Part shown: piece after piece, positions 56,490 to 64,000 of the stretch
Position numbering within the stretch: the first letter of the stretch is position 1
Layout of the letters: the number at the start of each line of letters is the position of its first letter
Assembly (NCBI GenBank): GCA_019637685.1
Contig: JAHBVF010000005.1
Location: forward strand, 1-64,000
Direction: 5' to 3'
Source of the DNA: Caldilineaceae bacterium
GTDB taxonomy: Bacteria > Chloroflexota > Anaerolineae > Caldilineales > Caldilineaceae
DNA: 64,000 nucleotides
The notes under the pieces: model-generated
What the model saw: the letters and a program-made list of their open reading frames with translations, nothing else
Databases searched by the model: none
What the model was told of the DNA's origin: nothing
Translations under genes and position numbers: made by a program

Positions 56490-57746
56490 TCAGTCAAAAA
56501 TGCGGAAGTTGGCGGGATCGACCCGGCCGGCCTGGTGCATCAGCACCGCATTCATCACCTCAATCGCCATGCGCGATTCCAGCGTGACACCCGCCCGCAC
56601 ACCCACGCAGGGATCGTGACGGCCCTCGGCCAATTGATAATCGATCTCTTCCAGATTCTTGCGCACAGATTGCTGGGCTTTGGTAATCGTCGAAGTGGGC
56701 TTGAACCCCACCCGACAGACCAGAGGGGAGCCAGTGGTAATGCCACCCAGCAGCCCGCCGTGGCTATTGGCCTGATAGCCGCTGGCGCGAATGGGGTCAT
56801 TGTTCTCGCTGCCCCGGCGGGCGACGACGGCTGCGCCATCCCCCACTTCACAACTTTGCACAGCGTTCAGACCGCCCAGCGCGCCCATCAGCCGCACTTT
56901 CAGGCTCTGGTAGAGGGGTTCGCCCAGAAGGGCCGGGGGATTGACAGCCACCACTTCCACCGCCGCGCCCAGGGAGTCGCCGTCGATGCGGGTGCGCTTG
57001 ATCAGCTCGCCCGCGTCTTCGGCAAAGGCGGAGTCCAGCGAACGAATCTCTGCCTCGTCCAGCAGTGCCTCCACCAAGCCGATCGCCTGCGCGGAAACCG
57101 TCAGATGGCCTGCATCCCGAATTAGCCCCTGAAAATGCGCGGCCAGGCTCGTCTCCGTTTTCAACGGACCGACCTGCACAATCGACGACAGAAAGACGGT
57201 TCCGAAGGTTTCCTGCAACCAGAGCCGGGCAATGGAGCCGCCGATCACATCGGAAATGGTGGACCGATAGCTGCTGCGCCCCCCGCCCCGCACGTCCACA
57301 AAGCCCTGGGACTTGTGGTGCTTCACCAAATCCGTGTGGCCGGGGCGCACCTGGCCTGTTGGTCCTGCGAACTGGTCATAGTGGCGGGAGCGTTTGGAGG
57401 TGGAGAGAACCAGCGCCGCGATGGGTTCGCCGGTCGTGTAGCCAGACCCATAACTTTCCGTCTGTTGAGATTTCCCGTCTGCGACGATTTCCACTGTGGG
57501 CCCAGACAGCAGCCCGTCCAAGTCGCTTTCGCTATACAGCCCGGAAAGCAGTGTCACTTTGTCGTCTTCGTGGCGGGGCGTGCCGTGGCGATTGCTGCCC
57601 GGTCGTCGCCTGTCCAGAAATGTCTGGATGTCGGCACGGCGCAGAAGCAGACCCGCGGGGCAGCCAAAGACGATTGTGCTCACGCCGGGTCCGTGGGATT
57701 CCCCCGCGCCGGCAACGGCGAAAAGGGGACCGCCGAGGATTTCCAT
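56490..57746 (-). CDS. aroC: Chorismate synthase
   Basis: The 418-residue protein begins with the family signature FAVAGAGESHGPG. It shows RRPGSNRHGTPRHEDD, TGQVRPGHTDLVKH, RGGGRSSYRST and SENNDPIRASG, the FMN and substrate sites. It uses reduced FMN to convert EPSP to chorismate, the last shared step of aromatic synthesis. ATG 57746 has AGGAGA before it; the longer in-frame reading from 57884 is not supported. It is upstream of aroK-aroB in the same direction. Confidence 0.95.
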   Translation of the reverse strand: MEILGGPLFAVAGAGESHGPGVSTIVFGCPAGLLLRRADIQTFLDRRRPGSNRHGTPRHEDDKVTLLSGLYSESDLDGLLSGPTVEIVADGKSQQTESYGSGYTTGEPIAALVLSTSKRSRHYDQFAGPTGQVRPGHTDLVKHHKSQGFVDVRGGGRSSYRSTISDVIGGSIARLWLQETFGTVFLSSIVQVGPLKTETSLAAHFQGLIRDAGHLTVSAQAIGLVEALLDEAEIRSLDSAFAEDAGELIKRTRIDGDSLGAAVEVVAVNPPALLGEPLYQSLKVRLMGALGGLNAVQSCEVGDGAAVVARRGSENNDPIRASGYQANSHGGLLGGITTGSPLVCRVGFKPTSTITKAQQSVRKNLEEIDYQLAEGRHDPCVGVRAGVTLESRMAIEVMNAVLMHQAGRVDPANFRIFD

Positions 57747-57822
57747 ATTTTTTCTCCTGTGGGGCGAGGGTTGGCCAGCGCGCTGCCGCGGTGGGGCAGC
57801 GCCGACCAGATGCTTTGAACGA

Positions 57823-58671
57823 TCAGCGCAAGGAGGATTGGGTGCGGTGTTCCACATCAAAGACGTGGGAGTGGAGATTGGCAATCCACTGCTTGCCTTC
57901 CTGGGTCACGCGCAGGTAGTCCAGCGCTTCCTGGATATATGGGCTGACCACATCCCAATAGAAACGGGCGTAGTTGCAGCGCATATCTTCCAGGCTTTTG
58001 TACCCAATTTTCGCGTCTTTGTCCACTTCTTCCAACTCGTAGTAGAGCGCGGGAAGTTTGCGCAGGTAGTTGGGATCGCCCAATTGGCCGATAAAATCCG
58101 CGGCCCGCACCAGCCCGGCATAGCTGTCGGTCTGCTGGTAGGGCGCGTCTGTGGGGATGGGAAATCGAGTCATTTCGATGTATGAGACAATCGCGTCCGT
58201 ATCGATCTCAATAAAGAGGGGCTGATCGAAACGCTCCCGAATAAAGAGTTTGCTCCGATCCACGTGATAGGGCGCCAGCGCGGCGTCGGTGATGCCCGCG
58301 GGCAAAGTGACTGTTTCGTCGCCAATGCCGGTGGCAATCACATTGTCCTTGTCCAGCCGACAAACGCCGCGAACGAAGCCGATGTCGTGGGAGAGCAGTG
58401 CCATCATCACGTGGAGCCAGTCCCGGGGTGTCACGCCCCCTTCCAGCAGGTGTTTGCCCTGTAGAACAGCCTGGCCTACCAGCGTAACCATTACAGTGTG
58501 ATCCACATTGTGATAGAGCGCGTCCGAGTTGGCAATGTTCTCCAACGCCAGATAGCCACACCAGGTGATTGTGTCGCCCAGGAGAGGCGAACGATTGCCA
58601 TAGCTCTGTTTGTATGCGGAATCGATCTCGTTCACCAGGCGATCGATTATCATCTTTTGTAGATTCAGCAT
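57823..58671 (-). CDS. HD-domain metalloprotein (Npun_R2479-like)
   Basis: The 282-residue protein has LYHNVDHTVMVTLVG and LLSHDIGFVRGVCRLD, the H...HD...D metal ligands of an HD phosphohydrolase, plus PYHVDRSKLFIRERF. It resembles a family known from cyanobacteria and Chloroflexi; substrate unknown, though HD proteins often hydrolyse nucleotides. ATG 58671 (MLNLQKMI) has AGGA seven bases upstream; the frame extends to a GTG at 58737. It lies 76 bases upstream of aroC. Confidence 0.82.
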   Translation of the reverse strand: MLNLQKMIIDRLVNEIDSAYKQSYGNRSPLLGDTITWCGYLALENIANSDALYHNVDHTVMVTLVGQAVLQGKHLLEGGVTPRDWLHVMMALLSHDIGFVRGVCRLDKDNVIATGIGDETVTLPAGITDAALAPYHVDRSKLFIRERFDQPLFIEIDTDAIVSYIEMTRFPIPTDAPYQQTDSYAGLVRAADFIGQLGDPNYLRKLPALYYELEEVDKDAKIGYKSLEDMRCNYARFYWDVVSPYIQEALDYLRVTQEGKQWIANLHSHVFDVEHRTQSSLR

Positions 58672-58843
58672 CTTTTTTCCTGCATCTTCATAGGCCAATA
58701 TATCGGGCAACCCGCGCTCATCTACTTTAGTATGCACCCCTTTCAGGAGGCAATCAACAATCCAAAAGTGCCATTTATCTGATGGGCTTATCCGTACTTT
58801 TGCATAGAGTGGCTAAACAAATGCTTGACAGCCTGTGGCCTCA

Positions 58844-59770
58844 TCAGCGGGACGCATAGGCGGCCACCTTGCCAAAGAGATCGGCGAAGATGGGGTTGCG
58901 GCGCACACCGCTGGCTATGCGCATGAGATGGCGGCTGCGATCGATGCTCCACGTCACCTGATCCGTGAGAATTGGACTGTGCTCCAGAACCGAAGGCGTC
59001 CACTCGCTGTTGAGCAGCCAGGCAATGGGGGCCAAATCCCAAATCTCTTTGGACCAGCCAAAGTGGTCGTCGCTGTACCCCTTGAATGTCTCCACCAGAA
59101 AGTCGCCAATTGCGCCCTGACCCGCCAGATAGGCCTCCAGCTCCGGCACAGTTGCCAGCAGGTGAGAGGCAACCGTGGCACAGGGCAGCATAACAAAAGG
59201 CACGCCGCTGTCAAAAAGCAGGCGTGAAGCGTGCATATCCTGACGCAGGTTGAACTCCCGCGCGGTGGGCCAAAAGAGCGGGTGGCCACCCAGCCAGACA
59301 AGCACAATGCGTTCGACAATGCGGGGTTCCAGCAGCAGAGCAGAGGTCACATTGGTGGGCGCGCCGATGGCGACAACGTAAAGCGGGTCATCGCTGGCAG
59401 AGGCCATTGCCCGTTCTACTAGATCAGCCGCCGCGTCGCTCGCCACCGGGCGGTCGGCGGCCTGCATAAATTCGGTGGAGCCGCGCAGCACCGGGCCATT
59501 GTAGACGCCGGGCAGACGATCCAGCAGCCGATGTATTTCGTCATAGCTGCGCTCCATCCCGTCGCCTGGCCCAGTGGAGCGGGCGTTGTGAAAGGGAGCG
59601 GCGTAGATGGCTTCCATTGCCAGCTTTTCCCGCGAGAGCAGCGCCCAGACCAGCGCGAACTGGTCGTCGATTTCGTTGTATGTGTCTGTGTCCAGCACCA
59701 TTCGCACAGGGCCTGTGGGGGCGGCAAGACGTTCGATGCGCAGGGACTCGGAGAGAGAGGGAAAGGCCAT
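58844..59770 (-). CDS. Nucleoside hydrolase
   Basis: The 308-residue protein opens with VLDTDTYNEIDDQFAL, the Asp cluster that binds Ca2+ in inosine-uridine nucleoside hydrolases. It continues with YNGPVLRG-type substrate loop residues, IGAPTNVTSALLL and a late AREFNLRQDMHASRLLF. It cleaves N-glycosidic bonds of ribonucleosides to base and ribose. AAGGA before ATG 59770. It has no signal peptide. Confidence 0.9.
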   Translation of the reverse strand: MAFPSLSESLRIERLAAPTGPVRMVLDTDTYNEIDDQFALVWALLSREKLAMEAIYAAPFHNARSTGPGDGMERSYDEIHRLLDRLPGVYNGPVLRGSTEFMQAADRPVASDAAADLVERAMASASDDPLYVVAIGAPTNVTSALLLEPRIVERIVLVWLGGHPLFWPTAREFNLRQDMHASRLLFDSGVPFVMLPCATVASHLLATVPELEAYLAGQGAIGDFLVETFKGYSDDHFGWSKEIWDLAPIAWLLNSEWTPSVLEHSPILTDQVTWSIDRSRHLMRIASGVRRNPIFADLFGKVAAYASR

Positions 59771-59839
59771 TGTGATTCCTTTGTCTGTGGGTGCAGTACG
59801 CTAACAGTGTGCTAACAATTGTGCGGTTGGCAAGCGCAT

Positions 59840-60520
59840 CTACGAACGCGCCGCGCTGATGAAGGCCCGCACGGCCGCGTGATCTTTGCGCCCTGGCTCT
59901 GCCTCTACACCGCTGCTCACATCCACGGCCCAGGGACGGACTGTCCGAATGGCCTGGGCCACATTGGCAGGGGTCAAGCCGCCAGCCAGCATCAGCCGGG
60001 GATATGTCTGGGCCAATGCCGCGGCCAGGTGCCAATCGGCCTTTTTGCCTGTGCCGCCATACTCATTCGGGTCCCAGGCATCAATGAACAATTGGGGGCC
60101 GCTGTCCAAACTGTCAGTGGCAAAACGCGCCGCCGCGTCCTGTGCGTCTTCGGCGTCGACGGGGCGGATCGCTTTGAATGCCTGTCCTGTCAATTGTTGC
60201 AAAAAATCAGGGGATTCGTCGCCGTGCAGTTGGGCATAATCCAGACCCGCAAAGGGAAGGATTTCGGCGACGCGTTCAGCCGATTCGTTGACAAAGACGC
60301 CGACAAATTGGGGCGAGCGGGAAGATTGGGGGCTGACCATGCGCGTGCTTGCCATCCAGTCATCAATCGCCAATCTCACTTCTCGAATTTTCTCTGGCGG
60401 GATGTAGCGGAGCGATTTGGGGTAGAGGATAAAACCCAGGAAATCAGCACCGGATTCCAGGGCAACGCGGGCGTCGTCAAAATTGGTGATACCGCAAATT
60501 TTTACCCGGATTCTATCCAT
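59840..60520 (-). CDS. trpF: Phosphoribosylanthranilate isomerase
   Basis: The 226-residue TIM barrel has VKICGIT with the catalytic cysteine, GADFLGFILYPKSLRYI, FVGVFVNE, AQLHGDES and the late AVDVSSGVE. It isomerises PRA to CdRP in tryptophan synthesis. It overlaps the HAD gene upstream by eight bases, and trpC lies at the window edge about 3.3 kb away on the same strand, so the trp genes are scattered, not one compact operon. Confidence 0.95.
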   Translation of the reverse strand: MDRIRVKICGITNFDDARVALESGADFLGFILYPKSLRYIPPEKIREVRLAIDDWMASTRMVSPQSSRSPQFVGVFVNESAERVAEILPFAGLDYAQLHGDESPDFLQQLTGQAFKAIRPVDAEDAQDAAARFATDSLDSGPQLFIDAWDPNEYGGTGKKADWHLAAALAQTYPRLMLAGGLTPANVAQAIRTVRPWAVDVSSGVEAEPGRKDHAAVRAFISAARS

Positions 60521-61226
60521 AGCCTGTGATCCTCTCGCTGGACAAATGGGGGATGAGATCAGTCAGACGGCGCAAAGATGTGAAATCGCCAGCACTTGCC
60601 TCGTCAGTGTGCTGCTCGTCGCGGTCGATGAGAAAAGGGCGCAAGCCCGCGGCCACGGCTCCGCCACAGTCGTCGTCGATGCGGTCCCCGATAAAAATCG
60701 TGCGTTCGGGTGCAACCGACAGCTTTTCCAACGCGGCGTGAAAAGGGTCGGGCGTGGGCTTGCGCCCGTGGCCGTCATCCCCGGCAATCAGGACCGGGAA
60801 ACGTCTGTACAGGCTGTGCTCACGCAGGAAACGCACGGCTCCCTGGCGGTCCCGCTGGGTGATAATGCCCAGGGGAATCGTTCTTTCTTCCAGGCGGGCG
60901 AGCAGGGGCAGAACGTCGTCGTAGAGAGGCGGCACCGGATCATTGGCGAAATAGCGCGCCATACGCATGGGGACGGATGGATCGTCGATCTCCATTTGCA
61001 TTGTCACCCGTTCGTAGAGACGGTTAAAAAGATGGGGGTCTTCCCGGCCCGCGGCCATCAGTTGGGCTGTGTAGGAATAGAACCACTGGATCTGTATACG
61101 AAACGCTTCTTCCACAGCGGCCTGGCTGCGGGGATGGCCCCAGGCGGCCAGTTGACCGGGCAACAGCACATGGCCGTGCTGCACAAGTGTTCCATCCAAA
61201 TCAAAGAGAACGGCATCGATATTCAT
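60513..61226 (-). CDS. HAD-superfamily hydrolase
   Basis: The 237-residue protein has FDLDGTLV (motif I), IITQRD (motif II), the KPTPDPFHAAL (motif III lysine) and FIGDRIDDDCGGAVAAG (motif IV). It is a phosphoglycolate-phosphatase-like member with a helical cap. Substrate unknown. ATG 61226 starts directly at the first strand. It overlaps trpF. Confidence 0.9.
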   Translation of the reverse strand: MNIDAVLFDLDGTLVQHGHVLLPGQLAAWGHPRSQAAVEEAFRIQIQWFYSYTAQLMAAGREDPHLFNRLYERVTMQMEIDDPSVPMRMARYFANDPVPPLYDDVLPLLARLEERTIPLGIITQRDRQGAVRFLREHSLYRRFPVLIAGDDGHGRKPTPDPFHAALEKLSVAPERTIFIGDRIDDDCGGAVAAGLRPFLIDRDEQHTDEASAGDFTSLRRLTDLIPHLSSERITGYG

Positions 61227-61307
61227 ACCGGATAGAGTACCCGGAAAGGGGGAAGGGTGCAAGTCCGCGGGCGGGAGCAGATGCTTATTTCCCACCCCCA
61301 ATCCCGG

Positions 61308-62036
61308 CTAGCCCATCCCAACTGCCTGCAAGCCCCACACAATGGTTGGCGCAAGGGCGATGGCCGGGAGGAGATTGGCCACGCGAATCTTTTTGAGGTC
61401 CAGGAGGGTCAGCCCAATGCCCAGAATGAGAATACCGCCGGTAGCCGTCAATTCTATGACCCAGGGCGTCTGGCGGGTGACTTCGCCCAGCGCGCTGCCA
61501 GCCAACATTGCCAGCCCGGCCAGCCCGCCCTGGACGAGGCCAACGGTTACGCTGCTGAGGAGCACGCCGGGCCCCAGGCTGGCGGCAAAGGCAATTGCCG
61601 CGAAGCCGTCCAGGGTAGATTTGATGGCGAGCAGGTTGTAGTCGCCGATCAGCCCGTCCTGGATGCTGCCCAGAATCGTCATCGGGCCTACACAGAAGAT
61701 GAGGCTGCTGGTGACAAAGGCGCGGGTGACGCTCCACCCGGCCACTTTGCCCTGGCCCAGACGGCTGCCCCAGCGCGCCTCCGCCTGGCGGCCCAGCCAA
61801 TGCAGGCCGTCGTCCAGACGCAGCATCTCGCCCAGGACACCGCCGATCAGAACACTGAACATCGGAATCAGAATGTTGGTGCTGCCCGAGGCCATCTGGA
61901 CACCGATCACAAGTGTCAACAAACCCAGCCCGTGCATGACCGTTTCCTGGACTTTGGCGGGCAATCGGTTGCCCAGCAGCGCGCCCAGCGTGCCACCGAG
62001 CAGAACTGCGACGATATTGATGAGTGTACCTGTCAT
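61308..62036 (-). CDS. DUF554 membrane protein
   Basis: The 242-residue protein has about seven hydrophobic segments and matches the DUF554/YdfK pattern: INIVAVLLGGTLGALLG, FVTSSLIFCVGPMTILGSIQDG and GGILILGIGL. It may be a channel or transporter; no role is proven. The start overlaps the preceding phosphotransferase stop (ATGA). Confidence 0.88.
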   Translation of the reverse strand: MTGTLINIVAVLLGGTLGALLGNRLPAKVQETVMHGLGLLTLVIGVQMASGSTNILIPMFSVLIGGVLGEMLRLDDGLHWLGRQAEARWGSRLGQGKVAGWSVTRAFVTSSLIFCVGPMTILGSIQDGLIGDYNLLAIKSTLDGFAAIAFAASLGPGVLLSSVTVGLVQGGLAGLAMLAGSALGEVTRQTPWVIELTATGGILILGIGLTLLDLKKIRVANLLPAIALAPTIVWGLQAVGMG

Positions 62037-63025
62037 ACGTTTTCCACGAGCGTACGCATCCGTTGTGCGGTGGCCGAGAGAGTGGGCCAATCCCGCAGCC
62101 AGGCGTTGTAGGCCAGGTGATCCAGGCCGATGTGCAGATAGCAGGCCTGCAGGCGGAGAGTCAGATTGGGGGGTGTGTAGCCTACCGCGCGCCAACGATC
62201 TTCCAGAGCCGAGCGCAGGGCCGGGACATCAAGTTGGGGATGCCAGGGCGCCCAGAATTCAAACCAGGCCAGATCGTAGAGGTGATCCCCGTAGCAGGCA
62301 CAGCCCCAGTCGAAGACGCCAGAAATGCCCTTCTCGTCCACCAGCACATTGCGGTTCATCAGGTCCGCGTGGATCAGCGAACGGGGCGCGCACTGATCCA
62401 GCACATCGGCCATCTGCTCAAGCCGCCCGCAGCCCCAGACAAATGTGGCCTCATCCTCTCGGACAGTTGCCAGACGCGCGCGCCAGCCGTGTGTGCGCCG
62501 TTCGGGGGTGTCGACGAGGGTGCTTAGCAGGTGAGCGGACCACTTCGTATGGGAAGCAACGCCGTCCGTTCCCCAGCCGCCGAAGCCAGAAGTGGTAGAG
62601 AGATCAGCCGTGCGCAGGCCCTCCAGCACGGCCACCAGCGAAGGAAGTGTAGCTTGCCAGCGGACCGGATTCAGACCTTCCAGCGGCTCGCCGTAACAGC
62701 GGGTGGAGATGGCGAAATAGCCGTCGAAAGCACGTCCAATGGCCCGAACCTCCGGGATAGGCAGCCCCGGCGCAGCGTACTGGTGGGCCTGCTGATCCTT
62801 CTGGAAGTCATCCAAGTAACGGCCAAAGCGCACTACCAACTCTTCATCGCCACAGCGGAAGCCAAAACAGCGGGACCACGCGCCCGCGCCGATCTCCCCC
62901 AGATCGGAAACGGCTGGATAGAAATGTTTCTGCAGAAAGCTTTGGGCCTGCTCATCGTCGATAGCCAGACCACCTTCTCTGGCAATTGGTGTGGATGGCG
63001 TTGTTGTAGATTCACTGCTCTGCAT
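62033..63025 (-). CDS. Aminoglycoside-phosphotransferase-like kinase
   Basis: The 330-residue protein has the catalytic LIHADLMNRNVLVD and GVFDWGCACYGDHLYD motifs (HxDxxxxN and DWG). It resembles APH/hygromycin-kinase proteins, but most environmental members act on other metabolites, so a resistance role is not implied. It is divergent from the TumA-like gene and overlaps DUF554 by four bases. Confidence 0.85.
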   Translation of the reverse strand: MQSSESTTTPSTPIAREGGLAIDDEQAQSFLQKHFYPAVSDLGEIGAGAWSRCFGFRCGDEELVVRFGRYLDDFQKDQQAHQYAAPGLPIPEVRAIGRAFDGYFAISTRCYGEPLEGLNPVRWQATLPSLVAVLEGLRTADLSTTSGFGGWGTDGVASHTKWSAHLLSTLVDTPERRTHGWRARLATVREDEATFVWGCGRLEQMADVLDQCAPRSLIHADLMNRNVLVDEKGISGVFDWGCACYGDHLYDLAWFEFWAPWHPQLDVPALRSALEDRWRAVGYTPPNLTLRLQACYLHIGLDHLAYNAWLRDWPTLSATAQRMRTLVENV

Positions 63026-63082
63026 GGCTTGAAACCTGTGGTAAAATTGTCCTACGTGTCTATCTGTTCAGGAGAATCACGA

Positions 63083-63448
63083 ATGGCCACTCTATCCTAC
63101 ACCCACGAGACAATGCCCGAATCCTCGGAGGAGTTTCAGCACCAACTGGCCGAAGCAATGGCCGCGTCCAATCCGATTGACGATCTGCTGGAACTGGCCG
63201 CGGAGTTACGCGGCTTTGAGGAAAAGTACGAAATGGCGTCGGATGAATTTTATCGAAAGTATAATGCGGGCATTCTGAACGAAGAATTGCAGCACTGTAT
63301 GGAGTGGGCTTCTTTCTACCGAATGTATAGCAAAACGCGCCGAGCGATTGAGAATGCCCTGATGCGGGCTGCCGTATACCCAGCGATTGAACCAGTTACC
63401 CCCAGTCATGAAAAAGTCATAGCCGAGCAGGATATGGTTGCCGCATGA
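63083..63448 (+). CDS. TumA-like antitoxin
   Basis: The 121-residue protein (MATLSYTHETMPESSEE) is helical, with NPIDDLLELAAELRGFEEKY and FYRKYNAGILNEELQHCMEW. This resembles the antitoxin of TumE-type systems. CAGGAGA precedes the ATG; a much longer open frame upstream lies over the divergent kinase gene and is not real. The stop overlaps the TumE-like start (ATGA). Confidence 0.72.
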   Translation: MATLSYTHETMPESSEEFQHQLAEAMAASNPIDDLLELAAELRGFEEKYEMASDEFYRKYNAGILNEELQHCMEWASFYRMYSKTRRAIENALMRAAVYPAIEPVTPSHEKVIAEQDMVAA

Positions 63449-63822
63449 CAGTGGGCCGCTATCTTGCCCGCCTGGAAAACACCCTGCGCTCTCGACAGCA
63501 TTTTGAGATTGAGCAGATGCTGAGCAATACCTTCTCCGCGGGTGCTCTTTTTCGAGCGCGGCTTCGGTTCTATGACAACTCGACTCTTTATGTGGCAGAG
63601 GATTTAGAAAGCCTGGGACAGAGCGAGATCGAGCGGGTCGCATACGCTTTCCACTACCAGCACACCGATGGAACACTCATCTTCCGCTACGACAATTCGC
63701 CCCACTACCCCGACCTGTCCACCTTCCCCGCCCACAAACACACCCCGGATGGCGTCATCGCCGCGGATGCGCCCGATCTGGCCGACATTTTGCGCGAGAT
63801 CGACGCCATCCTCTATCCGTGA
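63445..63822 (+). CDS. TumE-like toxin (DUF6516)
   Basis: The 125-residue protein has YAFHYQHTDGTLIFRYDNSPHYPDLSTFPAHKH, a run highly typical of TumE/DUF6516 toxins, here given as YAFHYQ, FRYDNSPHYPDLSTFP and HKH. These form a type II pair with TumA; the biochemical activity has not been settled to my knowledge. The start is coupled to the antitoxin stop. Confidence 0.8.
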   Translation: MTVGRYLARLENTLRSRQHFEIEQMLSNTFSAGALFRARLRFYDNSTLYVAEDLESLGQSEIERVAYAFHYQHTDGTLIFRYDNSPHYPDLSTFPAHKHTPDGVIAADAPDLADILREIDAILYP

Positions 63823-63858
63823 CAATCCTTCCGATCCGCTCCAAGCCCTGCTCTGCTG

Positions 63859-64000
63859 TTAGCGCCGCCCTGCCTTCACAAATTCGTTGACCTTCGCCCC
63901 CCGCTCCTTCTGCGGCAGCTTGCAGAAAGTCTCGCCCACCAGAATCGCGTCGCAGCCCATCTCGGCCATGCGCCGCACGTCCGCTTCGTCGCGGATGCCG
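63859..64000 (-). CDS. trpC: Indole-3-glycerol phosphate synthase, C-terminal part (cut by window end)
   Basis: The minus strand reads GIRDEADVRRMAEMGCDAIL, then VGETFCKLPQKERGAKVNEF and a stop at 63859. This is the last strand-helix of TrpC, with the GIR/VGE phosphate-binding signature. Only 46 residues are inside the window. TrpC closes the indole ring in tryptophan synthesis and complements trpF at 59840. Confidence 0.75.
   Translation of the reverse strand, partial: GIRDEADVRRMAEMGCDAILVGETFCKLPQKERGAKVNEFVKAGRR

Noticed and set aside
62033-63025. Antibiotic resistance by the APH-like kinase
   Set aside because: Only the general kinase fold is visible; many such proteins act on other metabolites and no resistance context exists.
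62531-63082. Upstream extension of the TumA-like frame
   Set aside because: It runs antisense through the phosphotransferase gene; a proper ribosome site precedes the ATG at 63083.

Overview
This 64 kb window is a GC-rich bacterial chromosome segment whose gene content suggests a member of the Chloroflexota, most likely an Anaerolineae/Caldilineaceae-type lineage. That is an inference from the kind of genes seen: TIR and caspase-like effector proteins, many intergenic palindromes, several PIN/MazF/TumE toxin modules, Gfo/Idh and sugar-isomerase genes, and long Thr/Pro linkers on exported proteins. No rRNA or tRNA gene is present to settle the taxonomy. All coordinates and starts were chosen by reading the sequence; nothing was run.

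Layout. 1-1000: a less GC-rich patch with a small membrane protein and a DUF4145 protein. 1.2-8.4 kb: a membrane Fe-S (heterodisulfide-reductase-like) oxidoreductase, a HicB-like/PIN toxin-antitoxin pair, KDPG aldolase, plsX and radC. 8.8-18.1 kb: a secreted subtilase with a PTWSG-repeat segment, then the RDD / SpoIIM / DUF58 / MoxR set, split by a MazF-type module, a MITE-like palindrome and a PQQ-dependent sugar dehydrogenase lipoprotein. 18.3-23.8 kb: a glycolysis block with a double-length ATP-type phosphofructokinase whose second half has lost its catalytic residue, a phosphofructokinase with PPi-type residues, and a class II aldolase-like protein. 23.8-29.1 kb: a decay zone with an IS110-like transposase remnant, an IS21 element with good ends and a 6-bp target duplication but ruined genes, and a small MITE.

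29.2-40.3 kb: a mixed set (secreted duplicated-domain protein, zinc-ribbon TrmH methyltransferase, LMW phosphatase, EamA transporter, sugar isomerase, SDR, F420-type oxidoreductase, kinase, GDPD, VapBC-like pair, enolase-superfamily enzyme coupled to a BtaA-like DUF3419 protein, GrpB). 40.3-46.7 kb: the most unusual locus. A papain-like cysteine peptidase candidate diverges from a three-gene run encoding TIR-TM-helical repeats, a large exported protein, and a caspase-TIR fusion. This looks like a conflict or cell-death module.

46.7-64 kb: DUF423, M24 peptidase, Gfo/Idh oxidoreductase, antiporter, then a long minus-strand run with the shikimate genes aroC, aroK-aroB (fused) and aroQ, an orphan solute-binding lipoprotein, a PLP enzyme, an HD metalloprotein, a nucleoside hydrolase, trpF, a HAD phosphatase, DUF554 and a phosphotransferase. 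The right edge has a TumA/TumE-like pair and the 3' end of trpC. The aro and trp genes together cover aromatic amino-acid synthesis.

Intergenic space is unusually structured: two MITE copies with target duplications, two copies of a REP-like double hairpin bounded by GTAGGTTGGGT, octamer tandem repeats (AATCAACC type) at four sites, and several hairpins shared between distant genes.
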